This document shows, in pieces, positions 1-4,389 of a DNA stretch of 7,524 bases. The position numbers were made by a program, and so were the translations under genes. The DNA is taken from the NCBI GenBank assembly GCA_017861475.1, contig JAGFXV010000063.1:1-7524 (forward strand), given 5' to 3'. How positions within the stretch are numbered: the stretch's first letter is position 1; the number at the start of each line of letters is the position of its first letter. This DNA is from Bacillota bacterium (GTDB lineage: Bacteria > Bacillota > Syntrophomonadia > Syntrophomonadales > Syntrophomonadaceae). Below the pieces are notes generated by a model that did not search any database, was not told where the DNA came from, and was given only the letters and a program-made list of their open reading frames with translations.

Positions 1-5
1 ATTGG

Positions 6-47
6 CAGAAAGACATTTCGGGTACGTCCCCAACTGTCAGCTTTTTT
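6..47 (-). repeat. Tail-type REP-like repeat at the 3' end of the hydrolase gene
   Basis: On the minus strand this reads GCTGACAG, TTGGGGACGTACCC, GAAATGTCTTTCTG. It matches the tail copies at 1879, 2400, 3184 and 4350, differing mainly in GCTGACAG for GTTGACAG. The centre GGGGACGTACCC is palindromic and the outer GACA/TGTC can pair. The hydrolase stop codon (37-39) is inside it. Anything further downstream is cut off by the window edge. Confidence 0.85.
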
Positions 48-954
48 GGTGGATGAATTGACAGACTTCGTCCAAGGCCTCGGTCGCTTCCCTGAACATG
101 GGGGAGAGCAGCGGGAAGCAGTGAAACATGCCCGGCCATACTTTACACCGCACGTCAACTCCTGCCAGGCTCGCTTTCTCCGCGAATCTGACCGAATCAT
201 CGCGCAGTGTCTCGTCGTTACCGACCTGGATGATCAGCGGCGGCAGCCCGGCAAGATCACCAAACAAAGGAGAGGTATAGGGATGGCGTGGATCGCCGCC
301 GCCCACATAATAACCCAAATACGTTTCTGTCGAACCCTTCGGGGTGCAGGGGTCAGCTTTGGCACGGGTCCGGTGTGATTCTCCGGACATGGTCATGTCC
401 AGACAGGGAGAAAATATCGCTCCCGCTGCCGGCAAAGGGTTACCGTCATCTTTCAGTTTAAGCATCGTTCCCATTGCAACACCCCCGCCGGCCGAATCTG
501 CAGCAAAAATTATGTTTTGTGGCAGATATCCCTGCGCCAGCAGCCAAAGATATATCGCAGCCGAATCATTCACCGCGGCCGGAGCAGGATGTTCGGGCGC
601 CAGACTGTAATCAAAAACCAAAGCCTTGTAGCCCAACCGTTTCATAAAACCGCTGACGATATTGCGGTGGGAGCGGGCATTCCCCATGACAAAACCGCCT
701 CCATGAAAATAAAGGATCGCCTTGTCCTTCGGGGCACCATCCGGGGTCACCCATTCGGCATATACCGGTTCATAATCGGCTGCAACGACCGTGATCCCTT
801 CTGGGAGCTTGGCGAATTTGGCGGCAGCATCATCAGCCTCCTTGCGTATCAATTCGATGGAACTATTCTGATCGATAACTTCAGCACTCAGCTGCCCCTT
901 AAAAAGATGCCGGTACCTTAGCATCACATGTACCATACGACTCTTAAAACTCAT
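37..954 (-). CDS. HSL-family alpha/beta hydrolase (esterase/lipase-like)
   Basis: A complete 305-residue protein of the alpha/beta-hydrolase fold-3 (hormone-sensitive lipase) family, expected to hydrolyse carboxyl esters in the cytoplasm; the substrate cannot be read from sequence. The oxyanion-hole motif HGGG is at residues 84-87, the nucleophile elbow DSAGG puts the catalytic Ser at 154, an acid (D247 or E248) lies in GNDETLRDD, and the catalytic His is H278 in GMFHCF. Length is normal for the family. The ATG start is preceded by AGGAG with a 9-nt spacer. No signal peptide is visible. The stop codon TGA is the TGA of a repeat copy (GCTGACAG), so the gene ends exactly where the repeat begins. 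It lies downstream of the RAYT gene, with only a repeat and about 30 nt between them; no convincing promoter of its own is visible. Family assignment is secure; the physiological role is unknown. Confidence 0.93.
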   Translation of the reverse strand: MSFKSRMVHVMLRYRHLFKGQLSAEVIDQNSSIELIRKEADDAAAKFAKLPEGITVVAADYEPVYAEWVTPDGAPKDKAILYFHGGGFVMGNARSHRNIVSGFMKRLGYKALVFDYSLAPEHPAPAAVNDSAAIYLWLLAQGYLPQNIIFAADSAGGGVAMGTMLKLKDDGNPLPAAGAIFSPCLDMTMSGESHRTRAKADPCTPKGSTETYLGYYVGGGDPRHPYTSPLFGDLAGLPPLIIQVGNDETLRDDSVRFAEKASLAGVDVRCKVWPGMFHCFPLLSPMFREATEALDEVCQFIHQKS

Positions 955-984
955 AATCTTCGTCTCCTGTCATCAAATGTGGCG

Positions 985-1020
985 TGGACAGTTGGGGACG
1001 TACCCTATTTGTCAACTTTT
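985..1020. repeat. Full REP-like palindrome, downstream flank of the RAYT gene
   Basis: The plus strand reads TGGACAG, TTGGGGACGTACCC, TATTTGTCAACTTTT: an imperfect hairpin with outer arms GACA/TGTC and an inner GGG/CCC stem around ACGTA. It is nearly identical, in the same orientation, to the palindrome upstream of the RAYT gene (1812-1853), so the two bracket the transposase. The last codons of the RAYT (K-V-D-K-stop) are encoded by this repeat, the TAG being at 1005-1007. Confidence 0.85.
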
Positions 1021-1763
1021 ATAGCCTTTTCAACAACGCCGCGCGAAACTCCTGTTGCTCGTTCTATTTGCCGGATGGAAAAGCCCTCATTAACCTTAAG
1101 TTTTCTAATCATTTCATTGCGCTCACTTTTCGGCAGAGAGGCAATCTCGAATGGTTCCCTGCCATCCATGATCTGAATGATCCTGTGCCGGATGTATTCT
1201 TCACTTTTACTAACCCGGTCGCTGACTTCATACAAATCGCCTTCTCCCTCTTGATGATATTTTTCGAAGACCTTCCTGTCAATCATCGAAAGAACGAAGT
1301 GCGTGTCAGTTATCACGCTTCCATACAAATACTCCGGATAACTGCTCCATTTATAATTGCTTAACGAAGATACCAGGTTGGCGCGCAGTGGATTCTGATG
1401 TATGTACCGTACCACCGACAAGAAATATTCATCATTCTCCACTGGCTGACTTTTATACCGATTGCCGATCAACGCCCCACTTCGCTCATACTTTCTGTTA
1501 AACCAACCCGCATATTTAGTGAGCAGTCTCTGCATTATCATCGAAACATCGCCGGTTGCACTCTCTCTCAAAAGCAGATGCCCATGATTGGACATTAAAC
1601 AATAAGCATAGATCGCAAAATTCATCTCCCGCTTCAGGTCGGAAAGAATGTTTATCATTTTACTGTAGTCATAATTTTCTTCAAAAATATTTTGCCTGCT
1701 CATCCCTCTAAAAATAATATGATATAATCCGGACTGACTGTATTGTCGCGCTTGCCTGACCAT
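1005..1763 (-). CDS. REP-associated tyrosine transposase (RAYT, Y1/HUH family)
   Basis: A 252-residue Y1 transposase related to IS200/IS605 TnpA, of the single-copy RAYT type that nicks and joins single-stranded DNA hairpins and is linked to REP elements. The N-terminal SGLYHIIFRG begins the Y1_Tnp domain. The metal-binding HUH motif is H60-G-H62 in MSNHGHLLL. The likely nucleophile is Y84 in the conserved block KYAGWFNRKY, followed by GNRYKS and YIHQNPLRA, both typical of RAYTs. Residues about 226-250 (GFSIRQIERATGVSRGVVEK) form a helix-turn-helix, probably for DNA recognition. All key residues are present, so the protein should be active. The ATG is preceded by AAAGGGGG and a 7-nt spacer. 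The gene is bracketed by two matching palindromes and has its own extended -10 promoter. Its last four residues and stop lie inside the downstream palindrome. No partner TnpB is present. Confidence 0.94.
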   Translation of the reverse strand: MVRQARQYSQSGLYHIIFRGMSRQNIFEENYDYSKMINILSDLKREMNFAIYAYCLMSNHGHLLLRESATGDVSMIMQRLLTKYAGWFNRKYERSGALIGNRYKSQPVENDEYFLSVVRYIHQNPLRANLVSSLSNYKWSSYPEYLYGSVITDTHFVLSMIDRKVFEKYHQEGEGDLYEVSDRVSKSEEYIRHRIIQIMDGREPFEIASLPKSERNEMIRKLKVNEGFSIRQIERATGVSRGVVEKAIKVDK

Positions 1764-1783
1764 CCCCTCGCCCCCTTTGCCAA

Positions 1784-1813
1784 ATTATACCATAGCATCC
1801 TGTAAAGCAGCAA
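1784..1813 (-). promoter_or_regulatory. Extended -10 promoter of the RAYT gene
   Basis: The minus strand carries a perfect TATAAT (1789-1784) preceded by TGG, an extended -10 element. TTGCTG lies 18 nt upstream (1813-1808) as a weak -35, and its first two T bases belong to the T-run of the upstream repeat. The predicted start site is about 14 nt before the ATG, so the leader is very short but still holds the AAAGGGGG ribosome site. Confidence 0.6.
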
Positions 1814-1853
1814 AAAGTTGACAGTGGGGACGTACCCCATTTGTCAACTTTTT
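1812..1853. repeat. Full REP-like palindrome, upstream flank of the RAYT gene; possible two-way terminator
   Basis: This is the best-formed palindrome in the window. The outer arms AAAAAGTTGACA (1812-1823) and TGTCAACTTTTT (1842-1853) are perfectly complementary, and inside them TGGGG pairs with CCCCA around ACGTA. With T5 following the hairpin on both strands, it could act as an intrinsic terminator in both directions, insulating the RAYT from the upstream gene. It is in direct orientation to the copy at 985-1020. Confidence 0.88.
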
Positions 1854-1868
1854 CATTTTCAATTGAGT

Positions 1869-2225
1869 TCAACCAGTGCAGAAAGACATTTCGGGTACGT
1901 CCCCAAGTGTCAACTTTTCCACGGTGGCCTTGCGGTCGGTGAGATATTGCTGTGTGACCCATTCCTCGAACAGCAGCGGCGGGTATGTTTCCCCATGGCA
2001 TGCCAAAGCCTGCCAGGCAGCAGCCGTATCGGGAAACCATCCACACAGCTCAAAGACTTTCAGTCCGTTTGTCGCGGTCACAACAAAGAGCGCAGCAAAA
2101 CAGCCGGGTTCGATGTGATCAATGCTGACCACACATTCCGTGCGGCCGGGCAATTCTTTCAGTTCCGCTCCGGTTTTCTCCTGCAGCCAGGGCCCAAAGC
2201 CGGCCATCGTCATTTTATTTTTCAT
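1869..2225 (-). CDS. Hypothetical protein whose C-terminus is encoded by a repeat
   Basis: I do not recognise this family. I choose the ATG at 2225 (MKNKMTMAGFGPW) because GGAGG lies 8 nt before it; the ATG five codons upstream has no ribosome site. The product is 118 residues, soluble-looking, with no signal peptide or membrane segment, moderately acidic and rich in aromatic residues (GPWLQ, FELCGWFPDTAAAW, FEEWVTQQYL). A central stretch with alternating hydrophobic residues (CVVSIDHI, CFAALFVVTATNGLKVFEL) suggests a beta-sheet core. The native part seems to end near TDRKATVE; the next 15 or so residues (KLTLGDVPEMSF, then CTG) come from the repeat and its flank, so the original stop was lost. 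It is the last gene of the amidase/YvrJ neighbourhood, separated from the amidase by a composite repeat. Confidence 0.7.
   Translation of the reverse strand: MKNKMTMAGFGPWLQEKTGAELKELPGRTECVVSIDHIEPGCFAALFVVTATNGLKVFELCGWFPDTAAAWQALACHGETYPPLLFEEWVTQQYLTDRKATVEKLTLGDVPEMSFCTG
1879..1918 (-). repeat. Tail-type REP-like repeat inside the 3' end of the unknown gene
   Basis: On the minus strand: AAAAGTTGACAC, TTGGGGACGTACCC, GAAATGTCTTTCTG. It is the same tail unit as at 2400, 3184 and 4350. Here the upstream gene enters it in a frame with no stop and translates it as K-L-T-L-G-D-V-P-E-M-S-F-C. Confidence 0.88.
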
Positions 2226-2275
2226 TTCCAATTCCTCCATTCTGTTTAATCAGTATCATATTTGCTCCCCCGGTA

Positions 2276-2357
2276 GGGTTGACTGTTGGGGACGTATCAT
2301 AATTGTCACATAAATCATTGCCGTGACAATTATGATATGTCCCCAAGCTGTCAACCC
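2276..2357. repeat. 82-bp long hairpin module (first copy)
   Basis: Left arm 2276-2309 and right arm 2323-2357 are complementary over about 34 bases, with one small bulge (TGT against AGCT) and one G-T pair, around a 13-nt loop. The arms begin GGGTTGAC and end GTCAACCC, and each contains a degenerate form of the TTGACA/GGGGACGTA core, so the module is two REP-like units head to head. The tetranucleotide GGTA is found directly on both sides (2272-2275 and 2358-2361), a possible target duplication. Together with 2358-2439 it makes a composite element of about 164 bp between the amidase gene and the unknown gene. Confidence 0.88.
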
Positions 2358-2399
2358 GGTATTAAGACATTCGCTATCCTTCACCACCTCGTCGCCCAC

Positions 2400-2439
2400 C
2401 AGAAAGACATTTCGGGTACGTCCCCACTGTCAACTTTTT
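2400..2439 (-). repeat. Tail-type REP-like repeat at the 3' end of the amidase gene
   Basis: On the minus strand: AAAAAGTTGACAG, TGGGGACGTACCC, GAAATGTCTTTCTG. It is identical over its core to the copies at 3184 and 4350. The amidase stop codon is the TGA of GTTGACAG. The linker to the hairpin module (about 2358-2399) shares TCGCTATCCTTC and CCTCG with the linker at 4308-4349. Confidence 0.9.
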
Positions 2440-3053
2440 GCCAGCTTTATCGCGTTTAGGGCGACGGTCAGGACGAACCACTTTGGGGCGGGTTCGTCGG
2501 GATGGTGATCGTCCCTGATCAGGCCAGCATCCTTCGCCTGCTGTATAATTTTTGCTTTCCAATCCTCCATTTGCTCCCCTCCTTCCTCCGCCATGGCCAA
2601 CTGCAGCAGCCCGTCAAACTGTCGGGCAGGAAACTTCGTCCCCGGACACTGAGTAGCTCCCACTTCCCGGTGTAGTTTTATCTCCAGCTCTGAACCGCCT
2701 GCAGCTCGGTAATATCTGCGCAGCCATACGACCAGTTCCACCAGAGACACCAGTTGCGCACCAGACGGCAGTTGCTGCATAAAATTTCCGCACAAACAGA
2801 TGCCGATACTGTGACCGTTGACCCCCGCCCCAGCGTGGGCACCGATCATTTCCTGGGGCCGCCCTCTCTCGATGCTGCCATCCTTCCTGATCACAAAGTG
2901 ATACCCGATCCCAGACCAACCTTTAGCCCGGTGCCATTTATGTATTTCAGCTGCGGTCACATCCGCGCTGGCGGAATGATGCAGCACGATCAGACTGGTT
3001 TCACTGCGCGCCCACAATCCTTCAAACTGCAGGCCGCTTTCAATAATTTGCAT
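2430..3053 (-). CDS. N-acetylmuramoyl-L-alanine amidase, PGRP/T7-lysozyme type, endolysin-like
   Basis: A 207-residue zinc amidase (Amidase_2/PGRP fold) that would cut the bond between N-acetylmuramic acid and L-Ala of peptidoglycan. Zinc ligands are H25 (LHHSA), H128 (LHREVGA) and C136 (TQCPGTKFP); Y51 in GIGYHFVI matches the catalytic Tyr of T7 lysozyme, and T134 takes the place of its Lys, as in many PGRPs. The stretch H73-A-G-A-G and NGHSIGICLCGNF is typical of the family. Residues about 160-207 (MEDWKAKIIQQAKDAGLI, HHPDEPAPKWFVLTVALN) form a tail I know from clostridial phage-type amidases. There is no signal peptide, as expected for an endolysin that needs a holin to reach the wall. The ATG has GGGGGTGAGAGG just upstream. 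It follows the holin-like YvrJ gene. The stop is provided by the repeat. Confidence 0.93.
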   Translation of the reverse strand: MQIIESGLQFEGLWARSETSLIVLHHSASADVTAAEIHKWHRAKGWSGIGYHFVIRKDGSIERGRPQEMIGAHAGAGVNGHSIGICLCGNFMQQLPSGAQLVSLVELVVWLRRYYRAAGGSELEIKLHREVGATQCPGTKFPARQFDGLLQLAMAEEGGEQMEDWKAKIIQQAKDAGLIRDDHHPDEPAPKWFVLTVALNAIKLAKS

Positions 3054-3077
3054 AACCTCTCACCCCCTTTTCTTAGT

Positions 3078-3158
3078 AAGGTCAACTGTTAGACACGTAC
3101 CATATTTGTCACCCCAGTAATTAAAGTGAAAAAAGGGTACGTCCCCAAGCTGTCAACC
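3078..3158. repeat. Degenerate long hairpin module (second copy)
   Basis: The left arm (about 3078-3112, AAGGTCAACTGTTAGACACGT, then ATTTGTCAC) and right arm (about 3125-3158, GGGTACGTCCCCAAGCTG, then TCAACCC) correspond to the arms of the 2276-2357 module but have drifted. The arms pair less well, although the right arm keeps the TACGTCCCC core and the GTCAACCC end. With the tail at 3184-3221 it forms a composite element of about 144 bp between yvrJ and the amidase gene. Confidence 0.72.
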
Positions 3159-3183
3159 CGGTCGCCGTACCTGACCAATCCCC

Positions 3184-3221
3184 CAGAAAGACATTTCGGG
3201 TACGTCCCCACTGTCAACTTT
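3184..3221 (-). repeat. Tail-type REP-like repeat at the 3' end of the yvrJ gene
   Basis: On the minus strand: AAAGTTGACAG, TGGGGACGTACCC, GAAATGTCTTTCTGG. It is the same unit as at 2400 and 4350. The stop of the YvrJ-family gene is the TGA of GTTGACAG. Confidence 0.9.
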
Positions 3222-3363
3222 CGTTCATCGTGATGATGGCTTCACGCAGTTCGGCGATGGCGGCGGTGAGGTTTTCCATGCGCTGTTCCATTCTGACCAG
3301 CAGCCAGGCGGCTACAGCGATGGGAAACCCCACATTGGCAACGATCTTTAACATTTCATCCAT
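3214..3363 (-). CDS. YvrJ-family small membrane protein
   Basis: A 49-residue protein beginning MDEMLKIVANVGFPIAVAAW and ending ITMNES. Residues about 6-23 form one membrane segment (IVANVGFPIAVAAWLLV), followed by a charged amphipathic helix (RMEQRMENLTAAIAELREAI). This is the pattern of the YvrJ family, whose function is unknown to me. The layout resembles BhlA/UviB-type holins, which is suggestive because a phage-type amidase is the next gene. The ATG has AGGAGGGG 6 nt upstream. The gene lies just after the DUF2922 terminator, so it is expressed either by read-through or from a promoter overlapping that region. The stop codon TGA is part of the repeat. The protein has the usual length for the family. 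Confidence 0.87.
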   Translation of the reverse strand: MDEMLKIVANVGFPIAVAAWLLVRMEQRMENLTAAIAELREAIITMNES

Positions 3364-3383
3364 CAAAATCCCCTCCTTTTTTA

Positions 3384-3419
3384 TTAAAAACCGGACCAGA
3401 GCCTGACCCTGATCCGGTT
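3384..3419 (-). terminator. Intrinsic terminator of the DUF1659-DUF2922 operon
   Basis: On the minus strand an 11-bp stem (AACCGGATCAG / CTGGTCCGGTT, one T-G pair; 3409-3419 with 3389-3399) closes a 9-nt loop and runs into TTTTT. It begins 15 nt after the DUF2922 stop. Confidence 0.87.
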
Positions 3420-3434
3420 ATGGTTATTCAGTTT

Positions 3435-3653
3435 TTATACCAGTACAATATCGTCGGTGGTAGTCGTGATGACGCGGGCATCGATTTTTCCGACCAATGC
3501 CCCGCCGCTGCCGCTGAAGATATTTTTGGCAACGATCGAATCCATTACCGCAGTCACTTCGGCACCGCTCAACGGCTCCTTGGCATCAGCCACCCGAATG
3601 GTCTTGGACGTACCATTCTCAGTGTTAAAAATCATTTCCAGCACTCTTGCCAT
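3435..3653 (-). CDS. DUF2922 family protein
   Basis: A complete 72-residue protein of the DUF2922 family, common in spore-forming Bacillota and of unknown function. The opening RVLEMIFNTENGTSKTI, the middle VADAKEPLSGAEVTAVMDSI and the C-terminal GKIDARVITTTTDDIVLV are typical. No membrane segment or signal is seen; a small, mostly beta protein is likely. The ATG has AAGGAGGAA upstream with about 8 nt spacing. It follows DUF1659 with a 42-nt gap, so the two are co-transcribed, and it is followed by a strong terminator. Confidence 0.9.
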   Translation of the reverse strand: MARVLEMIFNTENGTSKTIRVADAKEPLSGAEVTAVMDSIVAKNIFSGSGGALVGKIDARVITTTTDDIVLV

Positions 3654-3695
3654 GTGCGATTTCCTCCTTTCCTTAAAAGTCAGCCGTTAAAATCC

Positions 3696-3911
3696 TTACA
3701 CGGCCGCTTCGATCTCGTAAACCTTGGTCCGGTTGATAGCCGACAGCGTTCTGGTCTGCAGGCCGGCCAGCGCAGTGCCGACGTCGAAAACATCCTGATC
3801 CGCAGCGTCAGTCTTCAGATCAGCGAATCTGCGGGTAAGATTGCCGCTGGCGTTGTCATTGGCAACCAGAATGAGCAGATTGCTGCTCAGCGGAGTTGTG
3901 TTTACAGCCAT
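3696..3911 (-). CDS. DUF1659 family protein
   Basis: A complete 71-residue protein of the DUF1659 family, usually encoded directly before a DUF2922 protein; function unknown. It begins MAVNTTPLSSNLLILVANDN and contains LTRRFADLKTDAADQDVFDV and the end YEIEAAV. The regular spacing of hydrophobic and polar residues suggests a small beta-rich fold like that of its partner, possibly forming a hetero-complex (inference). The ATG follows AAAGGAG with about 8 nt spacing. A small inverted repeat (TCTCAG / CTGAGA) sits in the leader just before the ribosome site. Confidence 0.88.
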   Translation of the reverse strand: MAVNTTPLSSNLLILVANDNASGNLTRRFADLKTDAADQDVFDVGTALAGLQTRTLSAINRTKVYEIEAAV

Positions 3912-3987
3912 TCATCCCACTCCTTTCTCAGATAGTAGCCCGGCGTCCTGAGATCCGTAACGGTCCAGTGTGCCTTGCTCTGTCCTT

Positions 3988-4017
3988 ATCATAGGAAAAT
4001 GGGATAAATGTTGCGAA
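3988..4017 (-). promoter_or_regulatory. Possible promoter of the DUF1659-DUF2922 operon
   Basis: TATGAT (3993-3988) matches the sigma-A -10 at five of six bases, and TTCGCA (4017-4012) matches the -35 at four of six with an 18-nt spacer. It lies between the gerA-side terminator and DUF1659 and would give a leader of about 70 nt. A sporulation sigma factor cannot be excluded. Confidence 0.35.
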
Positions 4018-4048
4018 AGCCGCAGTTTCAGTTTTTCCGGGCAAAAAT

Positions 4049-4087
4049 ACAGAAAAAATAAAACCGGAACGCTATTATTCGTTCCGG
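4049..4087 (-). terminator. Intrinsic terminator for the gerA operon
   Basis: The minus strand has a perfect 8-bp stem CCGGAACG / CGTTCCGG (4080-4087 with 4064-4071), an 8-nt A/T-rich loop, then TTTTATTTTTT. It is the first good terminator after gerAB, but about 290 nt beyond its stop, because a composite repeat lies between them. Confidence 0.8.
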
Positions 4088-4180
4088 AAGAAAATTTGCC
4101 AAACAAAAAGCAAACCTTTTAATTTTTTTCCTAAAAATAAAAGTTAGCAATGTGAACGCAGTCTGATTGTCTTTGTTATC

Positions 4181-4262
4181 GGGTTGACAGCTTGGGGACG
4201 TACCCTAATTGTCACGGCAATCATTAATGTGACAATTATGATACGTCCCCAACAGTCAACCC
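4181..4262. repeat. 82-bp long hairpin module (third copy, inverted)
   Basis: Left arm 4181-4215 and right arm 4229-4262 flank a 13-nt loop. The reverse complement of the right arm is identical to the left arm of the 2276-2357 module, and the whole module matches the reverse complement of that copy with about five differences in 82 bases. The module is therefore flipped here, while the adjoining tail repeat keeps its orientation. Confidence 0.9.
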
Positions 4263-4307
4263 TATTGTTGGGTGGCGAATATGGTGCGATCCCCCAGCTG
4301 TCAACCC
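4263..4307. repeat. Decayed hairpin-module remnant
   Basis: The segment starts TGTTGGG and ends CCCCCAGCTGTCAACCC, which resembles a hairpin module that has lost its middle; CAGCTGTCAACCC matches the right end of the modules at 2276 and 3078. It sits directly between the intact module and the linker to the tail repeat, as if a younger copy had landed in or beside an older one. Confidence 0.5.
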
Positions 4308-4349
4308 AATAGCAAAATCAATCGCTATCCTTCCCCGCCTCGTACCCCC

Positions 4350-4389
4350 CAGAAAGACATTTCGGGTACGTCCCCACTGTCAACTTTTT
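4350..4389 (-). repeat. Tail-type REP-like repeat at the 3' end of gerAB
   Basis: On the minus strand: AAAAAGTTGACAG, TGGGGACGTACCC, GAAATGTCTTTCTG. It is identical to the copy behind the amidase gene, including the run of five A. The gerAB stop is the TGA of GTTGACAG. Confidence 0.9.

Larger units (their letters stand above)
3912..4379. other. 468-base gap between gerAB and DUF1659
   Basis: From left to right: the leader and likely promoter of DUF1659 (3912-4017), the minus-strand terminator (4049-4087), an A/T-rich stretch with no recognisable gene (4088-4180), the 82-bp hairpin module (4181-4262), a decayed repeat remnant (4263-4307), a linker, and the tail repeat running into gerAB. A 64-codon minus-strand frame at 3912-4106 crosses the terminator and is not credible. 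Confidence 0.7.

Noticed and set aside
1011..1016. TTGACA at the repeat ends as a -35 element driving the hydrolase gene
   Set aside because: The hexamer is a perfect -35, but no -10-like sequence lies 16-18 nt downstream of it.
1708..2046. Minus-strand reading frame of 112 codons overlapping the unknown gene and the RAYT start
   Set aside because: It overlaps the better-supported genes in another frame and crosses two repeats and the RAYT promoter; no ribosome site was seen.
3606..3614. GGACGTACC, the repeat core, inside the DUF2922 gene
   Set aside because: It is ordinary coding sequence (N-G-T-S-K) in a conserved family protein, and lacks the flanking TTGACA/TGTCAA elements.
3912..4106. 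Minus-strand reading frame of 64 codons upstream of DUF1659
   Set aside because: It runs through the terminator hairpin and the promoter region and resembles no protein I know.
6..4389. CRISPR array, suggested by many similar short repeats
   Set aside because: The repeats are widely and irregularly spaced by whole genes, are palindromic in several forms, and have no spacers of constant length.
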